Source of the DNA: an uncultured Clostridia bacterium
Lineage (GTDB): Bacteria > Bacillota > Clostridia > CAKSNL01 > HGM11501
Assembly: GCA_934476235.1 (NCBI GenBank)
Contig: CAKSNL010000001.1
Location: forward strand, 1-64,000
Length of the DNA stretch: 64,000 bases
Reading direction: 5' to 3'
Shown: one piece after another, positions 49,620-57,695 of the stretch
How the letters are laid out: every line of letters begins with the position of its first letter
How positions within the stretch are numbered: the first letter of the stretch is position 1
Program-made: the position numbers and the translations under genes
The notes under the pieces: model-generated
Seen by the model: the letters and a program-made list of their open reading frames with translations, nothing else
Database searches by the model: none
What the model was told of the DNA's origin: nothing

Positions 49620-50246
49620 TCACTCGTTTTCCTCTGTTGATATTTCATATGCCAGGGTCATTAAGCTGTCGCTTAAGTGAACGTTTTCAACGGGCAGATG
49701 GCTTGTGATCTCGACGTGCGAGAAGTTCCAGACTCCTCTTATTCCGAGAGCCTCCAGCTTCTTTGCGACCTCGCTGGTCCCGTCCCTCGGAATTGCAAGC
49801 GCCGCAATATCCGGCTTGTTCTTTTCGCAGAATTCCTCAAGCTTATCCATTCCGGTAACCTTGAGCTTTCCCGCGCTTTTGCCCACCATTTCGGGATTAT
49901 TGTCAAATATTCCGATAAAGCGGAAGCCGCGCTTTGAAAATCCGGGGTAATTCAAAAGCGCGTGTCCTAGATTTCCGGCACCGATTATTATGACCTTATA
50001 GCACTTGTCAAGCCCTAAAATCTTGCTTATCTCATCGCGCAGAATCTCCACATTATAGCCGTATCCCTGCTGACCGAAGCCGCCGAAGCAGTTTAAGTCC
50101 TGTCTTACCTGAGAAGCGGTAAATCCGAGCTTTTTGCTCAGCACCTGGCTCGACACGCGCTCGATTCCCATATCCTTAAGGTCCGTAAGATACCTGTAGT
50201 ATCTGGGCAGTCTCCTTATTACAACCAAAGGAACATTCTTTTCCAC
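49620..50246 (-). CDS. rex: Redox-sensing transcriptional repressor Rex
   Basis: 208 aa. The N-terminal winged helix (PLVVIRRLPRYYRYLTDLKDMGIERVSSQVLSKKLGFTASQVRQDLNCFGGFGQQGYGYNV) reads DNA, and the Rossmann domain (IIIGAGNLGHALLNY...IGIFDNNPE) binds NADH or NAD. The C-terminal swapped helix is present. Rex represses fermentation and electron-transfer genes when NAD is high; the ETF/oxidase operon of this window could be among its targets, but I see no verified Rex site. Confidence 0.97.
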   Translation of the reverse strand: MEKNVPLVVIRRLPRYYRYLTDLKDMGIERVSSQVLSKKLGFTASQVRQDLNCFGGFGQQGYGYNVEILRDEISKILGLDKCYKVIIIGAGNLGHALLNYPGFSKRGFRFIGIFDNNPEMVGKSAGKLKVTGMDKLEEFCEKNKPDIAALAIPRDGTSEVAKKLEALGIRGVWNFSHVEITSHLPVENVHLSDSLMTLAYEISTEENE

Positions 50247-50248
50247 TG

Positions 50249-50881
50249 TTAATCCTCCTCATCATAAGCGGCGTACCGCTCATCAGTCTTTTCAATTACC
50301 GCCGAGCCGCCGGTCGCCTCGGTCAGCCTTTTTTTCATGAGCTCCTCTTTTTCGTCCGTAACGCACAAAAGAAAGCTGACATCCGACAAAAACTCCGTAT
50401 TTTCGGCTTTTAGCTCCATTTTTTTAAGCTCATATTCTATCTTTCCGAAAAAGTGGTACGCGCATTTTATCCTGTATACCGAAGAATACACCATCTTCAC
50501 GCAGCCGGCGGCGCTTACCGCGTCCGCCGCGGCGCGGGAATACGCGCGCACAAGCCCTCCGCCGCCTAAAAGTATTCCGCCGAAATACCTTGTCACGACG
50601 ACCGCTGTATCGGTGAGTCCCTTTTTGTTCACGGCGTCAAGCACGGGCATGCCCGCCGTTCCGGAGGGCTCCCCGTCATCCGAAAACCTCGCAATGTTAT
50701 TCTCCCTCACCCGGTAGGCATAGACATTGTGCCTTGCGTCCGGGTGCTTTTTCTTTATACTGTTTACAAAGGCGATTGCTTCCTCTTCGTTTCCGACCGG
50801 CGAAATATAGCTTATAAAGCGCGATTTCTTTTCGGTAAATTCGGATGACGCCGCCTTTTTCACAGTTTTATAGCAACGCAT
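50249..50881 (-). CDS. yigZ: YigZ/IMPACT-family protein
   Basis: About 210 aa. The family signature is clear: KKSRFISYISPVGNEEEAIAFVNSIKKKHPDARHNVYAYR and FSDDGEPSGTAGMPVLDAVNKKGLTDTAVVVTRYFGGILLGGGGLVRAYSRAA. It is related to the eukaryotic GCN2 regulator IMPACT; the bacterial role is unclear (possible RNA or translation-factor binding). The start at 50881 has AAAGGT upstream and overlaps the hflX end by 14 bases. Confidence 0.92.
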   Translation of the reverse strand: MRCYKTVKKAASSEFTEKKSRFISYISPVGNEEEAIAFVNSIKKKHPDARHNVYAYRVRENNIARFSDDGEPSGTAGMPVLDAVNKKGLTDTAVVVTRYFGGILLGGGGLVRAYSRAAADAVSAAGCVKMVYSSVYRIKCAYHFFGKIEYELKKMELKAENTEFLSDVSFLLCVTDEKEELMKKRLTEATGGSAVIEKTDERYAAYDEED

Positions 50882-52133
50882 AGCGCTTGTACCTTTCATA
50901 TGTTATATTGTCCAAAAGCGCCTCGACCACGGTTCCTTCATCCGTATACTCAACGCTTTTTACAAGCTCACCTTCATGTATCGCCGAAAGGACCGCGCCG
51001 TCGCTGTACGGTATCAAAAGCTTAACATTTTTCTTTTTGCCGGGAAGAACCTCCTCGATTTCTCCTATGAGTGCATTAAGTCCCTCTCCGCTTTTTGCCG
51101 ATATGCTGACGCAGTGAGAAAATCCGTGCTTTCCCGGGTGCGTTTTATGAGCAATGTCCGTCTTATTAAACACGCCTATCACCGGCTTATCTCCGCAGCC
51201 TAATTCCTCCAAAAGCTTTCTCACGACCGTTATGTGGTTTTCCATTTCCGGGCTTGACGAGTCGATCACATGTATTAAAATGTCCGCATTGACCGCCTCT
51301 TCAAGCGTTGACTTGAAAGCCTCTATAAACTGGTGCGGCAGTCTTCTTATAAATCCTACCGTGTCAATTATCCTGACCTCGCGCGAGTCCGAAAGCGTGA
51401 GCGAACGGCTGGTAAGGTCAAGCGTTTCGAAAAGCCTGTTTCTCGCCGTTACATCAGAGCCCGTGAGCGCGTTTATAAGCGTTGACTTCCCGGCATTGGT
51501 ATAGCCCACGATCGCCGCGGTCATGACCCCGTCCTTTTTCCTTCTCTGCCGTGAAAAATTCCTGCGCTTTTCAATCTCGGAAAGCTCCTCTTTAAGAGCG
51601 GACACTCTCCTCATGATATGCCTTCTGTCCGACTCAAGCTTTGTTTCGCCGGGACCTCTTGTTCCGATTCCGCCGCCCTGGCGCGAAAGCTGGTTTCCCA
51701 TTCCCGAGAGCCTCGGGAGCATATATTTCATCTGCGCGAGCGCAACCTGAATCTTGCCCTCCGCACTTTTCGCTCGCTGCGCGAAAATGTCAAGTATCAG
51801 CGTGTTCCTGTCGATTACTGTGATACCGCCGAGCGCATCCTCAATATTTCTTATCTGCGCGCCGGTAAGCTCATCATCCACCACTACCATGGACGCGGAG
51901 AGCGTTTCGCATGCGTTTTTCAGCTCCATAAGCTTGCCCTCGCCGAAATACGTGCCCGTTTCTATCACGTGGCGGTTTTGAACCATTTCGCCGACTACCG
52001 TGCCTCCGGCGGTTTCGACAAGCTCGTTTAGCTCTCTCATCGACTCCTCGGTCGTGTCCGACAGACTGTTCAAAGCGTCGGTATGCACTCCGGCGATGAC
52101 AACCTTTTCCGCCTCTTTTATTGTTTCCTCCAT
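50868..52133 (-). CDS. hflX: Ribosome-associated GTPase HflX
   Basis: 421 aa. The N-terminal HflX domain with GGTVVGEMVQNR and the glycine-rich linker RLSGMGNQLSRQGGGIGTRGPGETKLE precede the G domain: G1 GYTNAGKSTLINAL, G3 DTVGFI, G4 FNKTDI. HflX splits or rescues stalled ribosomes, for example under heat or antibiotic stress. A consensus promoter lies about 80 bases upstream and GGAGG precedes the ATG. It is the first gene of a five-gene operon. Confidence 0.96.
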   Translation of the reverse strand: MEETIKEAEKVVIAGVHTDALNSLSDTTEESMRELNELVETAGGTVVGEMVQNRHVIETGTYFGEGKLMELKNACETLSASMVVVDDELTGAQIRNIEDALGGITVIDRNTLILDIFAQRAKSAEGKIQVALAQMKYMLPRLSGMGNQLSRQGGGIGTRGPGETKLESDRRHIMRRVSALKEELSEIEKRRNFSRQRRKKDGVMTAAIVGYTNAGKSTLINALTGSDVTARNRLFETLDLTSRSLTLSDSREVRIIDTVGFIRRLPHQFIEAFKSTLEEAVNADILIHVIDSSSPEMENHITVVRKLLEELGCGDKPVIGVFNKTDIAHKTHPGKHGFSHCVSISAKSGEGLNALIGEIEEVLPGKKKNVKLLIPYSDGAVLSAIHEGELVKSVEYTDEGTVVEALLDNITYERYKRYALL

Positions 52134-52210
52134 ATAAGCCTCCGTTTTTAAGGTCTTACTTTAGTTATATATTTTTTATGCCGTTTTATGCAATTATAAT
52201 CTTACAGGTT

Positions 52211-52239
52211 AGTATACCACATATTTTCCTTTTCGTCAA
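52211..52239 (-). promoter_or_regulatory. Promoter of the hflX operon
   Basis: On the minus strand TTGACG (52234-52239) and TATACT (52211-52216) are 17 bases apart, about 70 bases before the hflX start. Confidence 0.85.
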
Positions 52240-52265
52240 ATATTAAACTTATTTCCCGGGAAATG

Positions 52266-52307
52266 AAAAAAGCTCCGCCCTCCCCGAAAGGAAAAGCGGA
52301 GCCTTTA
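52266..52307 (-). terminator. Terminator of the NhaC-family gene
   Basis: AGGCTCCGCTTTTCC and the arm ending GGCGGAGCT pair through GCTCCGC/GCGGAGC, followed by TTTTTT on the minus strand. Confidence 0.82.
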
Positions 52308-52313
52308 TGCGTT

Positions 52314-54062
52314 TTAAGCCTTTTCTTTTGTGAACTTTTTGATGATGAGCAATGTAAGAACCATAAGCACAATGCTCAAAGGAAGCATGATGAATGCGTT
52401 CTGTATAAATCCCGCAGCGATGTAGCATACAAACGATACCGCGGCAACGGTTATCGCGTAAGGAAGCTGGGTCGTAACATGGTTTATGTGGTTTGACTGG
52501 CTTCCCGCAGACGCCATTATCGTCGTATCGGATATGGGCGAGCAGTGGTCGCCGCAAACGGCACCCGCCATGCAAGCCGATATCGCAACAACGCAGATTG
52601 AATTGTCAAGCGCGTTGTTTCCGAAAATTGCAAGAACGATGGGGATGAGAATTCCGAATGTTCCCCAGGATGTTCCGGTTGCAAACGCAAGACCGCATGC
52701 GATTAAGAATACGATTGCCGGGAGCATTACGATTGCCGCGCCCGCGTAATTTCTTACAAACTCCGCTATAACGATCTTTGCGCCGAGACTGTCTGTCATC
52801 GTCTTAAGCGTCCACGCGCAGCCTAAGATCATGATAGCCGGAACCATTGCCTTAAAGCCCTCGGGAATCGACTCCATGCACTCTTTGAAGTTTAACACCT
52901 TTCTTAACATAAAGTAGATAACGCTGAAAATGAGACCGGCAAACGCGCCGCATACAAGACCGACAGATGCGTCCGCCTCAGAAAATGAAATAACGAAATC
53001 CCTGTAGCCGGCTTCTCCCGCGGTGAAGAATCCGCCGGAATAAATGAGCCCAAATATGCAGGCAATGATGAGCACGGCAACGGGAGCAACAAGGTCCCAT
53101 ACTATGCCGTTTTTGCCGTCGCCTGTGCTTTCAAGCGCCTTGAAAGCTTCCGCGTCGTCGGACGAGAAAAGATCGCCCGCCTCGGCATTTTCCTCATGCT
53201 TTTTCATCGGTCCGTAATCGAACTTGCCCACTGCAAGAGTAATCATCATAGCAATGGTCAAAAACGCATAAAAGTTAAAAGGAATCGCCTTTATAAAGAG
53301 CGAAAAACCGTTCTGACCCTCGGGAACGAATCCGGCAACCGCAGCCGCCCAGGACGATATCGGCGCGATTATGCACACGGGAGCCGCCGTTGCGTCTATA
53401 ATATAAGCGAGCTTTGCGCGCGAAATTTTGAACTTATCCGTTACCGGACGCATTACGGAGCCGACCGTCAGACAGTTAAAATAATCGTCAACAAATATCA
53501 GAACGCCGAGCGCTACGGTTGCAAGCTGAGCGCCGACCTTTGACTTTATGTGCTTCGACGCCCATCTTCCGAACGCCGCGGAGCCTCCCGCCTTGTTCAT
53601 AAGCGCAACGATAGCACCCAAAACTATCAGGAAAAAGATTATTCCGATGTTATAGGAGTCCGCAACCGAAGCGATGAATCCGTCCGCAAAAAGATGGTCG
53701 ATCGTGCCGGAAAAGCTTCCGCCGGCATAAAGCGCCGCGCCGGTTACAATTCCGATAAAGAGCGAGGAATACACCTCTTTTGTAATCAGGGCAAGCGCAA
53801 TTGCGATGATGGGCGGCAAAAGCGCGAACCATGTCGCATAAAGCCCGATATCCTCCCTCGCGCCCGTGAGCGCTTTATCCAGATTTTCGTCGAAGTTTTC
53901 ATCCTTGTCAACGTTTTCGGAATAATTGTCAATATATTCCCACGCGTCAAAATCATCTTCCGCCCCGTCATTCTCGGCTGCCACATTTGCGGCAAACGAA
54001 AGCGCCAGAGAGAAAATGAGCATAAGACAAAGCAAAAGCTTCACATTCTTCATGTTTTTCAT
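52314..54062 (-). CDS. NhaC-family transporter under a lysine riboswitch (probable lysine carrier)
   Basis: 582 aa. A signal-peptide-like N-terminus (KLLLCLMLIFSLALSFAANVAA) and an acidic 45-residue segment precede about twelve membrane helices. NhaC family features include VLIFVDDYFNCLTVGSVMRPVTDKF, IIDATAAPVCIIAPISSW, FATGTSWGTFGILIP and CGDHCSPISDTT. The family is annotated as Na+/H+ antiporters, but members controlled by lysine riboswitches have been proposed to import lysine (LysW type). The gene is preceded by such a riboswitch here, so lysine transport is the better guess. AAGGGGGAT precedes the ATG. It is monocistronic. Confidence 0.9.
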   Translation of the reverse strand: MKNMKNVKLLLCLMLIFSLALSFAANVAAENDGAEDDFDAWEYIDNYSENVDKDENFDENLDKALTGAREDIGLYATWFALLPPIIAIALALITKEVYSSLFIGIVTGAALYAGGSFSGTIDHLFADGFIASVADSYNIGIIFFLIVLGAIVALMNKAGGSAAFGRWASKHIKSKVGAQLATVALGVLIFVDDYFNCLTVGSVMRPVTDKFKISRAKLAYIIDATAAPVCIIAPISSWAAAVAGFVPEGQNGFSLFIKAIPFNFYAFLTIAMMITLAVGKFDYGPMKKHEENAEAGDLFSSDDAEAFKALESTGDGKNGIVWDLVAPVAVLIIACIFGLIYSGGFFTAGEAGYRDFVISFSEADASVGLVCGAFAGLIFSVIYFMLRKVLNFKECMESIPEGFKAMVPAIMILGCAWTLKTMTDSLGAKIVIAEFVRNYAGAAIVMLPAIVFLIACGLAFATGTSWGTFGILIPIVLAIFGNNALDNSICVVAISACMAGAVCGDHCSPISDTTIMASAGSQSNHINHVTTQLPYAITVAAVSFVCYIAAGFIQNAFIMLPLSIVLMVLTLLIIKKFTKEKA

Positions 54063-54107
54063 TTTTATCCCCCTTAAAATATTTTAAAATAAAATAAGCC
54101 ATAGCCC

Positions 54108-54151
54108 GCAAAAAAGCCACAGCCAAAAATGATAGCACTCCGCCTTTTTGC
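54108..54151 (-). terminator. Expression-platform hairpin of the riboswitch
   Basis: On the minus strand GCAAAAAGGC pairs with GCTTTTTTGC (ten pairs, one G-T), starting at the last base of the aptamer and followed by a T-rich stretch (TTATTTTATTTT). It probably forms when lysine is bound and stops transcription. The alternative antiterminator pairing was not worked out. Confidence 0.6.
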
Positions 54152-54293
54152 GACAGTACAACGCATATTCTGCGCTGTCCCAACCTTAAAATACAAAGCA
54201 GGTATTAAAGGTTTCGGCGAAATCCCCTTTCAATCTCCGTTTTCTGCTTTAAATCTACGGAAAGCTACTTTTGTCATCCGCGCCTCTATCTTT
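54152..54293 (-). promoter_or_regulatory. Lysine riboswitch (L box) aptamer
   Basis: The minus strand shows the ordered L-box landmarks: GATAGAGGCGCGG, AAAAGTAG, then GGGGATTTCGCCGAAACC in the middle and GTTGGGACAGCGCAG...GCGTTGTACTGTC closing the P1/P5 region. GACAG/CTGTC arms pair. It sits between a good promoter and the NhaC-family gene, as in known lysine-transport regulation. Lysine should lower expression. Confidence 0.85.
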
Positions 54294-54305
54294 TATTTTT
54301 CCTTT

Positions 54306-54334
54306 ATTTTACCACAACCGACATTTCCCGTCAA
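54306..54334 (-). promoter_or_regulatory. Promoter of the riboswitch-transporter unit
   Basis: On the minus strand TTGACG (54329-54334) and TAAAAT (54306-54311) have a 17-base spacer; the start would be just before the aptamer. Confidence 0.87.
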
Positions 54335-54400
54335 GCTTTTTATCGCGTTTTCGGAAATAATTTTTTTATCGGAATATGTCGGCAAACCTCAAGTTAATGC

Positions 54401-54429
54401 TTGCAAAAAGCTGCATATTATGGTATACT
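54401..54429 (+). promoter_or_regulatory. Promoter of the zinc-ribbon membrane protein gene
   Basis: TTGCAA (54401-54406) and TATACT (54424-54429) are 17 bases apart, 21 bases before the ATG at 54451, which has a GGAGTG site. Confidence 0.78.
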
Positions 54430-54450
54430 TTTAAAAAAGGAGTGTTATTT

Positions 54451-54972
54451 ATGAAAAAAAGTTCCGTTAAAACTGTTTTTAAGTCGATATTTTTAACGCT
54501 CGGAATTCTTTCTTTTTTATATAGCTTCGTAAACCCTATTGTATACCATTTCGGAGCGAAAACGGAAGCCATTGCCGACAGTATCGACTACACTCCGTCC
54601 GACGGGGGACTTTGCGATTACAGCGTCAGCTTTCACTACTTCGTGTCCGGAGTGCAGTATGACGGGTCGGTTAATTTCACCTCCCCGTTTGACGAGACGA
54701 TGGACTATGACATTCACACGGTAAGATACATTCCATTTATCCCGTCCTACGGCATAATTGACTTGGGCTATGAAATTCCCTTTTTAAATTATGTATTTTT
54801 CGGATGCGGCATCATATTTATAATTGCAGGCATATTGATAAGGCAGAAAAAAGCCGAAAAAAAATCCCTCCTGCCGGAGGAGAAAAAAGCGTTTATATGC
54901 CCTGCATGCAAAAAGGAGATTGATTCTGACAGTATTTATTGCTCCCACTGCGGGCGCAAAATAATATTATAG
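54451..54972 (+). CDS. Membrane protein with extracytoplasmic beta domain and C-terminal zinc ribbon
   Basis: About 173 aa. Helix 1 (IFLTLGILSFLYSFVNPIVY) leads to a beta-rich outside domain resembling DUF3592 (YSVSFHYFVSGVQYDGSVNFTSPFDETMDYDIHTVRYIP), then helix 2 (FLNYVFFGCGIIFIIAGILI) and a cytosolic zinc ribbon (CPACKKEIDSDSIYCSHCG). The start at 54451 is set by GGAGTG and the promoter; the longer frame from 54376 crosses the promoter. Function unknown. It is followed after nine bases by the GH28-like gene, probably co-transcribed. Confidence 0.85.
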   Translation: MKKSSVKTVFKSIFLTLGILSFLYSFVNPIVYHFGAKTEAIADSIDYTPSDGGLCDYSVSFHYFVSGVQYDGSVNFTSPFDETMDYDIHTVRYIPFIPSYGIIDLGYEIPFLNYVFFGCGIIFIIAGILIRQKKAEKKSLLPEEKKAFICPACKKEIDSDSIYCSHCGRKIIL

Positions 54973-54981
54973 GAGATAAAA

Positions 54982-56298
54982 ATGTATAACATCAAGGACT
55001 ACGGAGCCAAAGAAGGCTCTCTTTCGACAAAAGCGATCCAGAGCGCAATCGACGCGGCGTATGAATCCGGCGGGGGAACCGTGTTCATTCCGGAAGGCAC
55101 ATTCATATCCGGCACTTTAATAATTAAAGACAATATTCACATTGTCTTTGAGAACGGAGCCGTGATTTTGGGCAGCGTCAACATGGAGGATTTTCTCCCC
55201 CGCGAGGAAAATCCCGACAACGATACATACCAGGATAAGAGCCACAGCTATTTTCACCACTCTTTGTTTTATGCCGATTCGTGCAGAAACATTTCGTTTT
55301 CCGGGCTCGGCAAAATTGACATGCAGTCGGTCTGGGAGCCGGACGGTTCATGGCAGAGAGCGGTTAAAATCTTCGCGCTTAAAAACTGCACCGACGTTGT
55401 GATAAAGGACCTTATTTTGCGCAACGCGACAGACCTTGCGGTTTATTTCGCCGGGTGCGAAAACGTTACGGTCACTCGCCTTAACATTTTAACGCATATT
55501 GACGGGATAAGCCCCGATTCTTGCAAAAACGTTGTAATATCGGACTGCATTATAAATTCGGGGGATGACGGCATCGTCCCGAAAAGCTCCTTCACTCTGG
55601 GGCGCTTTGCGGCGATGGAAAACCTCACCATATCAAACTGCATAATCTCATCAAGATGCAACGCGATAAAATTCGGAACCGAATCCAACACCGCATTTTT
55701 AAACGTCGCCATTACAGGCTGCACGATATATAACACAAGATTTTCGGGCATAACTCTTCAGGCGGTGGACGGAGCTTTGGTAAACGGCTTTTCCGTTTCC
55801 GGAGTCACCATGAAAAACGTCGGCAATCCCATAATGCTTATGGTGCTTGACAGAGGGCGGGCTCCCGAGGGCACTATAATCGGCGAGATCAAAAACGTGT
55901 CGCTTGCGGGAATCACGGCAACCGGTCCTTACGAGCCGTGGGAGGCGCCGACCTGGAACTATAAATCACACATGGAGGACGATAAGGTTCAGCCTCCCGT
56001 TCCCGCTCCGGTCATCATCGCCGGTCAGCCGGACAGTATCATTAAAAACGTTTCTATGTCGGATATGATATTTTCAATGCCCGGCGGCGGAACGAAGGAG
56101 GACCGCGAAATAAAGCTTCCCACCGTGCGCGACGGATATCCCGAATCTATCCGGTTCGGGCGGAAAACCCCGTGCTACGGCATGATTGCGGTAAACGTTG
56201 ATAATTTAAGGCTTTATAACGTTGACTTTTCCACGGAAAAGGAGGACGCGCGCGATGAGGCGGTATTTATAAACGTCACACGCTACAAAAGAATATAA
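54982..56298 (+). CDS. GH28-like right-handed beta-helix glycosidase
   Basis: 438 aa. The pectate-lyase/polygalacturonase fold is evident: DYGAKEGSLSTKAIQSAIDAAYESGGGTVFIPEGTF...ISGTLIIKDNIHIVFENGAVILGS, then repeated short strands. Catalytic-type Asp residues lie in HIDGISPDSC and SGDDGIVPKS, but the usual G-H-G is replaced by RCNAIKFGTES. It would cleave pectic or related uronic-acid or rhamnose linkages. There is no signal peptide, so it should act inside the cell on imported oligosaccharides, or it may have another role. It converges on the catabolic operon. Confidence 0.87.
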   Translation: MYNIKDYGAKEGSLSTKAIQSAIDAAYESGGGTVFIPEGTFISGTLIIKDNIHIVFENGAVILGSVNMEDFLPREENPDNDTYQDKSHSYFHHSLFYADSCRNISFSGLGKIDMQSVWEPDGSWQRAVKIFALKNCTDVVIKDLILRNATDLAVYFAGCENVTVTRLNILTHIDGISPDSCKNVVISDCIINSGDDGIVPKSSFTLGRFAAMENLTISNCIISSRCNAIKFGTESNTAFLNVAITGCTIYNTRFSGITLQAVDGALVNGFSVSGVTMKNVGNPIMLMVLDRGRAPEGTIIGEIKNVSLAGITATGPYEPWEAPTWNYKSHMEDDKVQPPVPAPVIIAGQPDSIIKNVSMSDMIFSMPGGGTKEDREIKLPTVRDGYPESIRFGRKTPCYGMIAVNVDNLRLYNVDFSTEKEDARDEAVFINVTRYKRI

Positions 56299-56331
56299 AA
56301 TAACGGCGGAGAATTTCTCCGCCGTTATTTT
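56297..56331 (+). terminator. Bidirectional terminator
   Basis: AAAATAACGGCGGAGA and TCTCCGCCGTTATTTT form a 16-bp stem around ATT; A and T runs serve both strands. It ends both the GH28-like gene and the convergent ETF gene, whose TAA stop lies in one arm. Confidence 0.92.
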
Positions 56332-57695
56332 ACTATGTCCCCGGCTTCGGCTATGATTCCGTAGTCCGAGTATTTAAAAATCGGAGCGTCTTTATCGGGG
56401 TTCACCGCAATAATTGTTCCCGCTCCCTCCACTGCGCACATGTGCTGAACCGCGCCGGAAATGCCGACGGCTATATATATCTTCGGCGCCGCCGTTTTCC
56501 CCGTGAGCCCTATCTGCTCTTCATAAGGCGCCATATCCATATCGACGGCGGCTCTTGACGCGCCCATCTGTGCGCCGAGCTTTTCTTTAAGTGCGCAAAG
56601 CTCTTTGTAATTTTCTGCCGCGCCGCGTCCCAAAGAAAGTATTATGTCCGCACTGTCGGACTCTGTTCTTACGGTCGCCATCTGCGGGTTCGTTCTGCAC
56701 TCGATTTTTGCCGTAACGTCTCCGCCGAGCGCCGGGCGGTACATATAAAGCCTTTTTCCGTCCGTCTCAAGCGCCGTACAGTCCGCGCAAAGCCCCGTCT
56801 CAAGCATTGCCGCGGCAATCGGCGCGTCGCGCCGCGAGGTTAAGTCTGCGTTCCAGAGTATTACCTCCGGGCGCTCTTTTTTTGCCCGTTCGGCTATTTT
56901 ACGAGGGTCCTTTTCCTCGATAAATATGACGTTTTCGGCAATTGCAAGAGCCTGCTTGGAAACCTCTTTTCCTACCGCCCAGACCTCTTTTAATTTCTTC
57001 TTTGCCGGGGGGATATTTACCTCGATCCTCTTTTTCTTTGAAAGCTTTTCAACGAGCGGCAAAAATTCATCGGGCTTTATAAATTTGCACTTTCTTTCGC
57101 TCTCCTGCCTGTAAAAGGTTTTTATAACCTTTGTCGGCGAGCCCGAAAATCCGCATTTTTTCCCGTCCGCCGAAATATCATGGGCTCCGAGAACCGTTAC
57201 GCTCCCCGCCTTCGAGCGAAAGCTCGGGAACCTTAAGTCAAACATTCTTTCGACAGTCACCAAAACCGGAGTTTTCGCCTTCATCTCTCCGAGCCTTGTT
57301 CTGCACGAAACCGTGCCGTTTTTTTCCGAGATATCCAAAGCGTACGCGATAACCGGAATCCCCAGCATTTCGGAAATGCACGGACCGACCTGTGCGGTGT
57401 CCGAATCGGTCGACTGCTTTCCGCAAAGAATAATATCATAATTTTCTCTTGCCAGCGCTTTTGATAAGACATATCCCGTCGCGAGCGTGTCGCTTCCGGC
57501 AAACGCCTTGTCGGTCAAAAGCACCGCACGGACGCCGAGCCTTGTAAGCTCTGTCAATTTGCTCTCAGCCGCGGCGGGCGCCATGGAATAGACCGTCACA
57601 TCGTCGGACAGGCGGAGCGCCGCCTCTATCGCCGAGGAATCAAACGGGCTTATCTCGCCTTTAACGACCTTAACACATACCGCAATCTTCATCAT
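56325..57695 (-). CDS. Electron transfer flavoprotein, fused beta and alpha subunits
   Basis: About 456 aa. Residues 1 to about 210 match ETF beta (KIAVCVKVVKG, VLSKALARENYDIILCGKQSTDSDTAQVGPCISEMLGIP, LVTVERMFDLRFPS). From about 235 to the end it matches ETF alpha: the R-x-A-P-x-x-A region (RRDAPIAAAMLETGLCADCTAL) and the FAD-binding domain (GASRAAVDMD, QIGLTGKTAAPKIYIAVGISGAVQH, AIVAVN-like IIAVNPDKDAPIF, SDYGIIAE). Separate subunits normally total about 590 aa, so this is compact. The ATG overlaps the FGGY kinase stop (ATGA). It would take electrons from the oxidase and Fe-S protein of the same operon. Confidence 0.92.
   Translation of the reverse strand: MMKIAVCVKVVKGEISPFDSSAIEAALRLSDDVTVYSMAPAAAESKLTELTRLGVRAVLLTDKAFAGSDTLATGYVLSKALARENYDIILCGKQSTDSDTAQVGPCISEMLGIPVIAYALDISEKNGTVSCRTRLGEMKAKTPVLVTVERMFDLRFPSFRSKAGSVTVLGAHDISADGKKCGFSGSPTKVIKTFYRQESERKCKFIKPDEFLPLVEKLSKKKRIEVNIPPAKKKLKEVWAVGKEVSKQALAIAENVIFIEEKDPRKIAERAKKERPEVILWNADLTSRRDAPIAAAMLETGLCADCTALETDGKRLYMYRPALGGDVTAKIECRTNPQMATVRTESDSADIILSLGRGAAENYKELCALKEKLGAQMGASRAAVDMDMAPYEEQIGLTGKTAAPKIYIAVGISGAVQHMCAVEGAGTIIAVNPDKDAPIFKYSDYGIIAEAGDIVK

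Noticed and set aside
53550..54077. A 175-codon plus-strand frame opposite the NhaC-family gene
   Set aside because: It is antisense to a well-supported membrane protein and is Arg/Lys-rich with no start signal.
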